NCBI GenBank assembly: GCA_000827265.1
Contig: KN834761.1
Coordinates: 808,721-822,684, forward strand
Direction of reading: 5' to 3'
Length of the DNA stretch: 13,964 nucleotides
Source: Collybiopsis luxurians FD-317 M1
Taxonomy: Eukaryota > Basidiomycota > Agaricomycetes > Agaricales > Omphalotaceae
Positions 1 to 8,810 of the stretch are shown piece after piece. Under the pieces are notes generated by a model. The model had not been told where the DNA came from. It saw only the letters and a list, made by a program, of their open reading frames with translations, and searched no databases. The translations under genes were made by a program, and so were the position numbers. Position 1 is the first letter of the stretch, and the number at the start of each line of letters is the position of its first letter.

Positions 1-366
1 TTGAATATCTTAGATTCATTTTGTACATCCTACATTCACACCTGAAGCCTAAATTGCTGTTTGAGGGCAAGGACCTGTGTAGAGAGGAGGGCTATTATCT
101 TGGGTGAGTTCTTGTCTTTTTTCCCCTTCTTTAATACTGATTAATCACCTTAGATTGATCTTCTTGACACTGCATTTACTTTCCTGCTTACTGAATGTCT
201 GTCTACTTACCCATCTCACCTTCGAGTTATATTTCTACTGTTGTATTATGTAATCAAGTTAATGTATATTCCTCATTGCTCAAAACATATGTGAGATGAG
301 ATATACAGGGGTTTAGATATTTATCTAGGGTTACAAGATTGATTTTAACATAAGCAGATACCTTCC
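1..366. other. AT-rich stretch with no gene seen
   Basis: No frame on either strand gives a convincing protein here, and I see no RNA gene. The DNA is AT-rich and almost free of CpG (one, near 225). It would be the downstream flank of the KDZ relic that reads leftward, but the catalytic half of a KDZ transposase cannot be read in it. Confidence 0.5.
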
Positions 367-430
367 AGGGATGCTCAGGGATGCTCAGGGATACTCAGAG
401 ATACACAGGGAGCTCTCAGGGCTGCTCAAA
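367..430. repeat. Degenerate 10-bp tandem repeat
   Basis: The unit agggatgctc occurs twice exactly, then as agggatactc, agagatacac and weaker copies. Purine/pyrimidine-skewed related DNA continues to about 570. An open frame of 79 codons crosses it only because the repeat lacks stops, so I do not treat it as a gene. The array abuts the point where homology to the KDZ transposase stops, and may mark the breakpoint of that truncation. Confidence 0.75.
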
Positions 431-785
431 GATTCCCAGGATACCTTGGGCTACTTTAATTTGCCTGAGTGTGCACAGGATTTAGGGGGTGTCTCCTGGC
501 AACCTTGGGCAACTCTGGCACCCTGGGTCTACCAGGTAGCCCAGGAGGCTCCAGGTTTCCAAAAAGGAATCAAAGTGAGCCTAGGCTTTGAAGTACTTTT
601 GCTGATGTAGCCTGCCATCCAGGAGGAAGATTAATATGTGGATATGGACAAGCTGGACATTTGACAGCTAAGTCACCAGCTTTTGTGAAGTCTACTCCAC
701 CAGAAGCATACCCTAGACTGTGACACTTGTATAGCTGAATGCAGTGCCATTCCCTGATCATCTGTCAGAATTCTCATATCCTAGA

Positions 786-853
786 CTGTCCAACCAAATG
801 AGATCACAATCAGTAAACAAAATTAATTGATCTGGTTTCAAACAGTGACATAC
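786..853 (-). other. Intron 3 of the KDZ relic (68 bp)
   Basis: Donor GTATGT, branch-like TTACTGATT, acceptor GGACAG. Splicing is phase 0 and joins the TDNTE block of exon 3 to the block ending in QMIREW in exon 4. This removes what otherwise looks like a frameshift. Confidence 0.8.
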
Positions 854-1222
854 TGATCACATAGCAGTTTCAGTGTTGTCAGTAAATTGTTCAAGTGTAT
901 GGTACATCTCTTCAGTAGATACTTTTGACATGAAGCTGAGAAGGTGAAAATGGCTGAGGAGCTCAAATGTTGCCACAGTTCAAGTGTTTCCAACTGTTGC
1001 TGGCCAAAGATGAGCCCAGAGAAGTTGTTCATGGAGTGGAAGTGCTTGGTGGCAGCAACAGACATAAAGAGTGAGGACATGGATGCCCATGACATCCAGA
1101 GCAACAAAATTTTCTGGCAGAGAGGGAACTAAACAAGGTTGGTCTGGTGAGTGGCCACCGAGATGGACTTCAAGACCCAATCCACAAAAATGACACTTCT
1201 CAAAATGGCTCCCTATCCATTC

Positions 1223-1285
1223 CTAATAACAAAGGAGGAGGTAGAATCAGCCAAACATTGAAAAATGAATGAGATTATGACTGAC
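1223..1285 (-). other. Intron 2 of the KDZ relic (63 bp)
   Basis: Donor GTCAGT, branch-like GGCTGATT, pyrimidine tract, acceptor TTATTAG. Splicing joins FHQVQ to EWIGSHF, restoring the contiguous segment expected between the cysteine cluster and the next conserved block. The interval contains stops in the coding frame, so it must be skipped. Confidence 0.85.
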
Positions 1286-1501
1286 TTGGACTTGATGAAA
1301 TGGGAGGAAATGATGCATATGCAGGACACACTCTCAACAGCAAATTGTATTGAAATGATAGCAGGATAAGCAATGATATTATCCAACATTATCTTTGAAT
1401 TTCCTTCCACAAGAATACTGGCCAGTGGACAACCCAAGCCTGTCATGGAATAGAAGTGTTTGAATGTACACATTCCAGTAAGGTTTCCAAGTTTTGAGTT
1501 C

Positions 1502-1548
1502 CTGGGTCAGGATCAGGAAGACAGACAAACAAAATGATGGGAGCATAC
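1502..1548 (-). other. Intron 1 of the KDZ relic (47 bp)
   Basis: Donor GTATGC, branch-like CTGAT and CTGAC near the 3' end, acceptor CCCAG. Removing it joins ...LMHN to ELKTWKPYWN in frame. Without removal the upstream frame ends in a stop inside this stretch. The length is typical of basidiomycete introns. Confidence 0.75.
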
Positions 1549-2043
1549 ATTATGCATTAGGTTCTCACCAAGGGGTTCCTCATCTGCAGGCAGCAAATCT
1601 GGACTATTCTCCTCAATATTGGCATTGTTGAACAAGTAAGTGACAAATGATGAGTCTCCAAACCCTTGCTGATCAAACTCATAAACCAAGGAATCTGAAC
1701 AGTTTCTGAGTCTTGCGAAAGAGAGCAGTGAAGAGTTATCAAGTGGCTGGGGAAGAGGAGTCATTTTCAGGGCTTTCAGGGTGAGATATTTAGTGCTGAG
1801 TCAGTTGTTAGAGAAGTCGAGGTGACAATGAGTAACAGCAGAGGTTGCGTCCTTGTCATCTTCCTCCCTGATATCCAGGCCTGGGATCCAGGGGTCCTGT
1901 TTTCTTTTCTGGGACATACAGGACATGTAGAAAGATTGTAAGTTGTTGACAGGTCACACCTCAGCTCAGATTATTGCAATATGATAATTAATCAGCATAG
2001 ATAAGCATGATAGATTTGATAACAATAACAACATAACAACATA

Positions 2044-2460
2044 TCAAAATTTGCATGGCCAATGAGAGTGTCGATGGGGGTTGGAGTCCCTCAGGACCTG
2101 GCATACATAGTCTACATAATGTGCACCATGATTGCTCTCTCAAAAATCCTCCCAATCAGCATCAGCCTTGATGGTTTCAGGATACAACCACTTGAAGAAA
2201 TCCTGTAGCTGCTTAGGTGGAGTGTTGCTATACAATGTATATCATAGAAAGTGAGCATAAACATTGAACAAGCTCAGAGGCACAATATTATGAATATCCC
2301 AGATGAACATTGTGCCAGCAATCTCAGTCTCCCAACTGTGGCCAGGCAGAAGTTTACAGATGTGGGACTCTCGACTTGCATACCCAATTGCCAAAAGCAT
2401 GACAATTTTCTATTGGTAATCAGTGATCAGTGTGCTGCATAAAATGACATGAAATAGCTT
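2044..2460 (-). pseudogene. Unrecognised decayed coding fragment
   Basis: One minus-strand frame reads as protein-like sequence for about 135 codons, including MLLAIGYASRESHICKLLPG, TMFIWDIHNIVPLSLFNVYA, KQLQDFFKWLYPETIKAD and YVDYVCQVLRDSNPH. It is interrupted by TAG at 2412-2410 and TGA at 2244-2242 and 2142-2140, and ends at TGA 2046-2044. Composition (aromatic and aliphatic residues spaced as in folded protein) and the lack of frameshifts argue for a real former gene. I do not recognise the family. Upstream it is in the same frame as the open tail of the integrase ORF (stop TAA at 2463-2461), so its true start may lie as far up as about 2545, inside what looks like the end of the Gypsy. 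It lies on the same strand as the KDZ relic, 127 bp upstream of that gene's ATG. It could be a partner ORF of the KDZ transposon or a separate host gene. Confidence 0.5.
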
Positions 2461-2539
2461 TTACTTATGTGTCTCAAAGCTTGAATACAGCCCCTCAGAA
2501 GCACAGGTCTGACTAAACCTTGAGTCAAGTGAAGGTGAA

Positions 2540-3515
2540 GCAAGACACTGATGAACATCTGCTATATTGGCTGCTACTAATTGAGCAGCATGACTAGGGA
2601 TTTTTTCCAATGTGATAGTGAGTCGTGGGTGATACCCTTTGTTTGCAAAGAAAGGTGTCACCCCTGTACTTGTATTTGGTGTATTACTATGTACAAACTC
2701 AGCCAGTGGAAGGAGCTCCTCCCAATTTTCTTGGTTGTAATTTACATAAATGTGTAAGTATTCCTCCAAAGTTTGGTTGGTTCTCTCTGTTTGTCCATCT
2801 GTCTGGGGTTGGTATGCTGTTGATAAATTTGTCTTGATATTCAAAGCCTTACACAGTGATTGCCAGAATGAAGCTACAAAGGTTGTGCCTCGATCTGATA
2901 TAATGTCTGCAGGTAATCCATGTTTTGAAAATACATTTTTAATAAATTGCCTTGCTAATAGCACACTACCACCATAATGGCATCATGGTCATTGGATTCA
3001 GGTAATGCTACAATGTGATCAACTGCGATAGAACTCCAAGGTCTCTCTCCAATTGGTAGTGGCTTTAAGGAGCCAAATTGTTGCTTCCTTACAGACTTTG
3101 CTCTGTTGCAAGTGCGGCAATTTTGTATATATCTTCACACATATTTTTTCAACCCAGGCCAGAAATATGATTTATTGATCATTTGTACAGTTCTTTGCTC
3201 TCCTGGGTGGCCTGAAAGTTTATGGTCATGAAAAAATTTGAGTGTGTTGATTCAGAGGTTGTTGTGATCTGGTATGTATATTTTTCCCTTCCTCAAGATT
3301 AATCCTCCCTCAGCTTTGAAGTCAGGATTACCCTCCTCAACCTTCTTCATATACTTTTGATAATTCTCATCCTGTGGTGCATTACAGATTTGTCCTACAT
3401 GCACATCTTCATTCAAAATTAGCAAAGCTAATAATTGCTCTGGCATTAACAATACCTTCTTATTACCCTTGTTTGCCTCATCCACTGTTGATTTCTTTGG
3501 ATATACATCTGAGTG
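2540..3515 (-). pseudogene. pol: Gypsy integrase: H2C2 finger and DDE core with a deletion
   Basis: After a linker beginning HSDVYPKKS comes the zinc finger: His residues in FFHDHKLSGHPGEQRT and Cys residues in NCRTCNRAKS, with two TGA stops (3254, 3137) inside. The core follows: first Asp in IAVDHIVALP (codon 3020-3018), second Asp in GLPADIISDRGTTFV, Glu in QTERTNQTLEEYL. Between MVVV and LLARQFIKNVFSKHGLP a block of very roughly 15-20 residues that relatives carry there is missing and the frame shifts (near 2965). All three DDE residues survive. The later GYHPRLTITLE block is present, then similarity fades by about 2540. No GPY/F module or chromodomain is seen. Confidence 0.9.
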
Positions 3516-4124
3516 TCAAGTTAATGTATCTGGTTTTGCTCCAAGGCGGCCTGGTCTATAATTGATAACAAAGTCAAAACCAGATAAAAATTCTGACCAG
3601 TGTGCTTGTCGACAACTTAACTGCTTTGTTGTTGTGAAATATTGTAAGTTATTGTGATCAGAGAATACCTGTATAGTATATTTTGATCCTTCCAGATATG
3701 CATGCCAGTGCTTAAAAGCTTTCACAATTGCTAGTAATTCCTTATCATAGATATCATAATTCAGCTCAGCCGCCCCAAGAGACCTGGCAAAAAATGCTAC
3801 TGGGTGTATTTTATTATTTTCAGCAATATCAGGTTGGGAAATGATCCCTGCTATTGCAAAATCTGAAGCATCACATTCAACAATTATTGGTAGATCAAAG
3901 TTAAAATGCATTCTCACTGGAGCTTCCTGAAATGCTTTTTTCAGAAGCTCAAATACACTCTGACACTCTGATGTCCATTCCCACAGCTTATTTTTTCCAG
4001 TGAGTCTTGTTAATGGTTTTACAATCCCAGAGTAGTTATCAATGAACTCCCTGTAAAAGTTTGCAAAACCTAAAAATGATTGTAGCTGTTTCACTGTAGT
4101 TGGTCTGGGCCAGTCTAATATTAT
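3516..4124 (-). pseudogene. pol: Gypsy RT connection and RNase H domain
   Basis: Starts with ILDWPRPTTVKQLQSFLGFA and NFYREFIDNYSGIVKPLTRL (RT thumb/connection), followed by RNase H. The acidic residues of the RNase H site are all visible: Asp in VECDASDFAIAG, Glu in YDKELLAIVKAF, Asp in VFSDHNNLQYF and Asp in LGAKPDTLT. The stop TGA at 3518-3516 falls where relatives have Arg (LTR, then a short R/W-rich step to DVYPK), so it looks like a CGA-to-TGA change. The same frame continues into the integrase region. Apart from that stop this is the best preserved domain of the element. Confidence 0.93.
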
Positions 4125-4959
4125 CTATATCTTGGTGGGGTCCATGGTCACTCCTTGAGGTGTAATAATTATGCCCAGATATTCAACAGATTCTGCATGA
4201 AAGCTGCATTTTTGAGGTTTAGTGTGTAATTTATTTTCTTGCAGTCTTTGTAGTACCCTTTTAACATGTTTATCATGTTCCTTCTTATTATTAGAGTATA
4301 TGAGGATTTCATCCAAATAGATAATAACAAAGACATCCACCATGTCATGGAAGATGTCATTCATAAAGTGTTGGAATACTGCCGGTGCATTGGTAAGTCC
4401 AAATGGCATTACCAAATATTCAAAAGAGCCATATCTTGTTTGGAAGACTGTTTTCCATTCATGGCCTTCAGCAATTTGAATATTATGGTACCCGTCCCTT
4501 AAGTATAACTTAGAATAGACTTTAGCTTGTCGGAGTTGATCAATTAGATTTCCTATTAATGGTAGTGGATATCTATCCTTCCGAGTAAGTCTATTTAATG
4601 CCCTGTAATCAATGCACAGTTGAAGACTCCCATCTTTCTTTTTTACAAATAGAACTGGAGCCCCAATTGGTGAGCTGGAAGGGCAGATGAATCCTTTGGA
4701 CATCATATCATCTATATATGTCTTGAGTGATTTTAACTCAGTTTCTGACATATTATACAGTTTTCCAATAGGTGGTAACTCATCATTCTTGGTATAAATT
4801 TTCATATCATAAGTCCAGTGTCCTGCTAATCTAGAAGCCTCTTCTGATGAAAAAACCTTCCAGAATTGGTGGTATTCAACTGGTACATGTTTTCTCATTA
4901 GTTCTTCATCATCCTGTCTTTTTTATAACCTTATTATTTGCTGATCAGATGCTTCTGAT
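4125..4959 (-). pseudogene. pol: Gypsy reverse transcriptase with lost catalytic residues
   Basis: Counting from the ATG at 4898, fingers and palm motifs are clear: PIGAPVLFVKKKDGSLQL (78-95), IDYRALNRLTRKDRYPLPLI (96-115), YGSFEYLVMPFGLTNAPAVF (156-175), and VEYLGIIITPQGV (238-250). Two catalytic positions are damaged. Motif A, normally K-L-D-L-R, reads SKLYLRDGY with Tyr132 for Asp (codon 4505-4503). Motif C, normally YLDD, reads YLDE (residues 194-197, Glu codon 4310-4308). The frame extends upstream of the ATG across ASDQQIIRL to the LTR border at 4959, with a TAA at 4925-4923. It ends at TAG 4127-4125, where relatives commonly have Gln, and continues in frame into RNase H. The polymerase would be inactive even without the stops. 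Confidence 0.95.
4955..4959. repeat. Target-site duplication CTGAT, left copy
   Basis: CTGAT directly before TGTTAGG; identical to 5651-5655 directly after CATAACA. Five bp is the usual duplication length for LTR retrotransposon integrases. Confidence 0.92.
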
Positions 4960-5650
4960 TGTTAGGACCTTTGCTACCTTTAGTTGTTAGAAGCTTGTAG
5001 TAGGTTCAGTGAATAGGAAAGTATTTTATTATTCTGTGGCCAAGACAGAATATGCAATGGGGAGTTGCTATGTATGACAGGTGAATGAGTCCTGTACAGT
5101 TTGAGTAATACTTCACAAGGAATGTTCCTTGGGTGTCAGCTGGCAAGTCTAGTAGCTCAGTGCAACTAGAGATTGAGAGTTGAAAGAACTCATTAAGATG
5201 GTATTAATGAAGGTTGACTTGAAAGATTTGTGACTTGGCATCCATTTACCTTATGAGACAGAGTGTTTGAAAGACTACAGCAGTTGAACAGTCTTGTTGA
5301 TTGGTTCAACAAGTGAGAGGGAAATGGGCCAGTGACTCAGTGTCTATGGGGTTTGCTCAACTCAGTGTTAAGCAGAATAGTATTAGAATCTAGTGAACAA
5401 GAAGACAAAAACAACACAGGTCAAGATAGTTCAGGTAGTAACAGCATTATCATGAGAACTGTAAGTACGAGGCTTTTATACTTCTGCGGAAAGACATGAG
5501 GCCTTGTGAATATAAAAAGGAAAAGGTAATTGATTAGTTTGCCTTGAGGTATGCATATAGAAAGTCAACAGCCTGGACTGAATAATACATTGAGACATAT
5601 AGTGAGCGGATGGGTTGGAAAGAGTGAAGAAAATAGTGTGGGGCATAACA
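4960..5650 (-). mobile_element. Solo LTR (691 bp) inserted in the Gypsy pol
   Basis: On the + strand it starts TGTTAGGACC and ends GGGCATAACA, giving the TG...CA ends and TGTTA/TAACA inverted tips of an LTR. It is flanked by identical CTGAT on both sides. It holds no coding frame. With the LTR and one CTGAT left out, the protease-side and RT-side frames of the host Gypsy are in the same phase, which confirms the borders to the base. I favour the minus orientation (start TGTTATGCCCC): the start is pyrimidine-rich and TATAAAAGCC lies about 170 bp in. A whole element probably inserted here and was lost by recombination between its two LTRs. Copia versus Gypsy origin cannot be told. Confidence 0.92.
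5471..5480 (-). promoter_or_regulatory. Possible TATA box of the solo LTR
   Basis: On the minus strand TATAAAAGCC lies about 170 bp from the TGTTATG end of the LTR, a position compatible with a U3 promoter. A second TATA-like string on the + strand (tataaaaagg near 5512) keeps the orientation open. Confidence 0.35.
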
Positions 5651-5655
5651 CTGAT
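5651..5655. repeat. Target-site duplication CTGAT, right copy
   Basis: Directly follows the CATAACA end of the solo LTR and matches 4955-4959 exactly. Confidence 0.92.
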
Positions 5656-6132
5656 ATACCTCTTAGGCTTTCCATTGAGTCCACTGTTGGATAAGTGTAT
5701 ATTGCATAAGTGTCACATCCTTGTTGCATCAATTTGTAAAACTTTGCAGCACCAATCATGGAGAGTTCACTAGCCCCCTCTTGAACATGTTTACACTCAA
5801 GTCCTGCCAGCTCTTCATTGTCCATTATCTCAGTAGCTGCAAGTCTTTCTCTATCTTCAAAAGAAAATGTCATTGTTTTCCAGTTTATATGGGGATTATG
5901 TTTCTGTAACCATGGTAGTCCTAATACTATTTTTGCAGAAGGGTGTAGCTTGGTTACTAGCAGTTCTTCACCTGATACTGTCCCATCATCAAACCATAAT
6001 TCTGTGACTAACTTGTGGGTGATTTTTCCAGAAGTTGTTACACTTTCATCAAATAAAGTCAATGGAATTGGTTGCCTGAGTTTTTGAAGTTGATGAGGGT
6101 ATTTCAAAGCAAGTTCAGTGTCAAATGATTTA
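5656..6132 (-). pseudogene. pol: Gypsy retropepsin-like protease, 5'-truncated
   Basis: The readable part begins around SFDTELALKYP and continues through LRQPIPLTLFDESVTTSG, ITHKLVTELWF, then LLVTKLHPSAKIVLGLPWL and HNPHINWKTMTFSF, the conserved body of fungal Ty3/Gypsy aspartic proteases. The catalytic D-S/T-G triad lies just before SF-D in relatives and is absent here, because homology stops at about 6120-6135. What precedes it in the frame (FLLPAKFRFSK) is the antisense of the unrelated + strand fragment at 6133. After the protease comes a linker to RT; its reading frame is interrupted by the solo LTR at 5650 and resumes in the same frame beyond 4959. Confidence 0.85.
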
Positions 6133-6391
6133 GAGAACCTAAACTTGGCTGGTAATAAGAAGATGTACAAAATTCAGACAAAGTTTGAGGGATGGATGTT
6201 GGCTTGTGATGAACTAGATGACAAGCAGAAGAGTCAGATTGTGAAACAGAGGAAGGGGGAGATTATTGCAAGTGTCAGTGGACTTGCAGAGTGAATTGAG
6301 AGAGCTTGAACAGGATGCAAAAAGACTCCTCCTCCACCCACACAGGATGGACCTGTTGATTGGGAGAATATATCACTCTTGTAAAGTTTGA
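6133..6391 (+). pseudogene. Unrecognised coding fragment, one frameshift
   Basis: From 6133 a + strand frame reads ENLNLAGNKKMYKIQTKF, EGWMLACDELDDKQKSQIVK and QRKGEIIASVSGL. Near 6285-6290 the sense moves one frame to SELRELEQDAKRLLLHPHRM and DLLIGRIYHSCKV, ending at TGA 6389-6391. The residues are charged and helix-prone, suggesting a coiled or all-alpha segment. I do not recognise the family. It begins exactly where Gypsy protease similarity ends and runs on the opposite strand, so it marks a rearrangement junction rather than a gag. It could be a C-terminal exon of a host gene or of another transposon. Confidence 0.4.
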
Positions 6392-6849
6392 CTTGGTGGC
6401 TGCAGACATTCTTTATGTATTTTCTATGCTGCATGTTTATCAATGGACTAATTCTTCACTATGCCTGCCTTCAATATGATACTTCTTTGCACATTAAACA
6501 AGATGTGAACTAGATATAATGATATTTCATATGCACTGCTTTGACTTGATTTGGAAGCAAAGTAAGATTCCCAACCCCTGTTTTGGGAATGCAAAAAAAC
6601 AAGGTGTCCAAAATGACATTAAACTACTGTGCTCAGTGCACTTGGTGTGCATAGAGCATGCACTTTGTTCTTACAATGCAGATTTCTGAAACCCAAAAAA
6701 GGAAAAAAAAAAAAAAAAAAAAACAAGTAAAAAGCTATTGCGTGTGTTGATTTTACCTGCTCATTGACTTCTTACTGACTTAAACAGACTCAACTTCCTT
6801 TCTCTGCCTCATTCCCCCCAACCTGTCATTTCATCATAACCATCAGATC
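6392..6849. other. Non-coding stretch with a 21-bp A tract
   Basis: No convincing frame. The only notable item is an uninterrupted run of 21 A at 6703-6723. It could be the tail of a retroposed copy or a simple mononucleotide repeat. I found no coding LINE segment and no flanking duplication to support retroposition. Confidence 0.5.
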
Positions 6850-7165
6850 ATGGGCAACTCTTCAAAATGCAGCACTCATTCCTCAACTAAGCAAACTGCA
6901 ATTGCAGTGGCCCATACAAGAGGGCAGCTGTGACATGCCCATTCTGGTACCCCAGCTCCCCTCAAAAATCAAGCTATGGGATCTAATCCACTGCCTAAAC
7001 ATACCACCAGACAAGCAGCACAAAAATCTCTCATTTTGGATTGTGTGTTGATGTCTGGTGTCGATACCATCTCTGCAAACCAACCAACCACTCATGAAAC
7101 CTCAAGTATGCTGGATTTCATCACAGCTGACAATGACAGTACCACTCCTGTTGCTGAACACAATA

Positions 7166-7216
7166 GTATGTTTTATTTTATCATTGTTGATTGTCCACTT
7201 ATGCAATATTCTATAG
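7166..7216 (+). other. Intron in the decayed + strand gene (51 bp)
   Basis: Donor GTATGT, branch-like TTGAT, acceptor TTCTATAG. It is a multiple of three and has no stop in frame, so the frame reads through it. Its AT-rich content and hydrophobic translation contrast with the polar Ser/Thr/Pro-rich flanks, which join as ...EHNSNRDMTPPSP. Confidence 0.65.
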
Positions 7217-8747
7217 GTAATCGAGATATGACTCCACCCAGTCCACTGAGAAGACAGATTCACAAGACCATGTGCCCCAATTTTGCTACACCTACAGATC
7301 CACTCAAAGACTCAGCCTCCCACCCACCTCATGTTCAGTCAGTTTTTATGACAGAAGCTTGCAGTGTACCCTGAGAATCAAACTTGCATTCACCCTCACA
7401 ATTGCTGCTACAGCCATTTCTGAACAATGATTTTCCCCCACCCCCAGAACCTTCCATTCACCCTCATGTAGCTCCCATCATTTTTAGATCTAGTCCTCTG
7501 CCACCTTCCAGTCTGACTCCTATGGAGCTGTTAGGCTGCTCAGGTTGTTGCACAAAAATAATCTTAGCCTCAGGAGGGAGAGGGAGGAGGAGCAGCAGCA
7601 GCAGGGGGGGCAGGAAGATGTCTTCCAAACTCCCTCTTGGACCAAAACTTTAGCAACAGGGACAAACAGTCTGTTGCCAGTGCCAGAGAAAGAGCAAGAG
7701 GAGGTCCAACCTGGCTCTACACAGATGTCTGCCAGAATGTGAGGGAAGCAGAAGGCTGTAGACCCAATTGACACTGATAGAGAGTGGCTGGATGATGAGG
7801 AATATGAAGAAGATACAATAACAGTGGTAGATAAAAGATATCAGGACTCAAAGGCAGCTCATCACTGTGCTGAGCATGCAAGGGATACTTCAAAGTCTTT
7901 GCAGACCTCCACCTGGCAATATGCTGCCAGTCCTTTGCCTGATGACCTCGTAGACTTGACTTCATATGGTGAATGCAATACTAAAGGCACCAAAATTTGT
8001 CACAGAAAGTTCTGTGCAGAGGATATCTGTGAGGTCCATTGTGCTGCTGAGACCTTCAATCGAGTGTTGCAAGAGATAGCTTGCAAAGCTGGTCACTCTG
8101 AAGCTGCTCTCAGAAGAGCAATATCTCTCAATGTAAAGAATCTGCAGAACCACTGCAATGAGGCTGCAGTGTGCAGATTACAGCACCATGATTCATTTCC
8201 AGCACATGAGATTGGGTCAAGAAGGGGTTCTTTTTCCAGAAAAGCAGCATCTAGTTGATGGATATTCAGAGAAGAGAGGTTGGATCTGGAGTGCAGTGAA
8301 GGAAATATTTCTGATACTACTTCATGTCCTTCAGGTCCTCATTAATTCTTTTGTAAGATGATATTGATTGCATCACCTGCAGTGAACTTCATCCCGATGC
8401 CAATATTAAACAAATGCAATGGGGAGATAACTTCACTGATCTATGTTACCAACACCAAGTAATGCTGGTTAATTGGCCAAAAGGTGTATGCATTCCTGGG
8501 TATCTGGGAGAGCACAACAGGCTCTCAGAGATGATGCAGGTGTCCTTTAACATTCTGAAATGGATTGTCAAGGATTGAATCAACTTTTGGAAGGCACAAT
8601 CAAAACTTTTTGCAAAAGTGGCAGACTCACAACCTCTCTACAAGGAAGATGGCGCTGAATGTGAAACCAACAAGGAGTCTGAAGCAGAAGTTGGCAGTAT
8701 ACCTCTTGATGAGGAGGTTCTGGTTCAATTTATATCTTCAGATGATG

Positions 8748-8810
8748 GTGAGTGCTCCTTTTAGCCATCACAATCTCAGCTAACCTTTAATGCTTCTCCT
8801 CCATTCGTAG
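8748..8810 (+). other. Intron in the decayed + strand gene (63 bp)
   Basis: Donor GTGAGT, branch-like GCTAACC, pyrimidine-rich tract and acceptor TTCGTAG. Splicing joins FISSDD to EQKALPVLQMGDIAIVKQE in frame; unspliced, the frame stops at TAG 8763. Confidence 0.8.

Larger units (their letters stand above)
570..1917 (-). pseudogene. KDZ transposase relic, N-terminal CxC2 part, catalytic part missing
   Basis: The gene reads leftward from an ATG at 1917-1915. With three introns removed (1548-1502, 1285-1223, 853-786) one frame runs through to about 600 without any frameshift. Exon 2 carries the cysteine cluster: a Cys near the start, then CLSC, CC and ECVLHMHHFLPFHQVQ. Exon 3 continues with EWIGSHFEKCHF, LGLEVHLGGH, NFVALDVMGIH and LWAHLWPATV, then TVATFELLSHFHLLS. 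Exon 4 has MIREW and LAVKCPACPYPHINLPPGW. These segments, in this order, match what I recall of basidiomycete KDZ (Kyakuja-Dileera-Zisupton) transposases with a CxC2-like cluster. The family's RNase H-fold catalytic region should follow PPGW (a D-A-N-F-R-L-like motif soon after), but the frame ends at 570 in repetitive DNA, so the fragment cannot be active. In-frame stops: TGA at 1803, 1336, 982, 859, 776 and 767, and TAA at 1381 (first base given). Family assignment is from memory of the family; the frame and introns are seen directly. Confidence 0.85.
2540..6132 (-). mobile_element. pol: Truncated Ty3/Gypsy retrotransposon pol, interrupted by a solo LTR
   Basis: Reading leftward, the order is protease, reverse transcriptase, RNase H, H2C2 zinc finger and integrase core, which is the Ty3/Gypsy order (integrase last; Ty1/Copia has it before RT). 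No gag, no chromodomain and no own LTRs are found. The right edge starts inside the protease, past its active site, and the left edge stops just after the integrase core. One frame carries protease through to integrase apart from stops at 4925 (TAA), 4127 (TAG), 3518 (TGA), 3254 (TGA) and 3137 (TGA), and a deletion with frameshift near 2965. A 691-bp solo LTR sits inside it. The element is dead and old. Confidence 0.93.

Noticed and set aside
371..610. 79-codon + strand ORF
   Set aside because: Runs through the 10-bp tandem repeat, no protein motif, and overlaps the end of the KDZ relic antisense.
838..1107. 89-codon minus ORF
   Set aside because: Out-of-frame shadow of KDZ exon 3; the conserved LLSHFHLLS text is in the neighbouring frame.
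1213..1473. 86-codon minus ORF
   Set aside because: Spans exon 2, intron 2 and exon 3 of the KDZ relic in the wrong frame; the cysteine-rich text lies in another frame.
2000..6400. The Gypsy element's own LTR pair
   Set aside because: No direct repeat flanks the pol; both ends are truncated, and the only LTR found lies inside pol and has its own target duplication.
6703..6723. A-tract as the tail of a LINE or SINE
   Set aside because: No reverse transcriptase or Pol III promoter upstream and no target duplication seen; may be a simple repeat.
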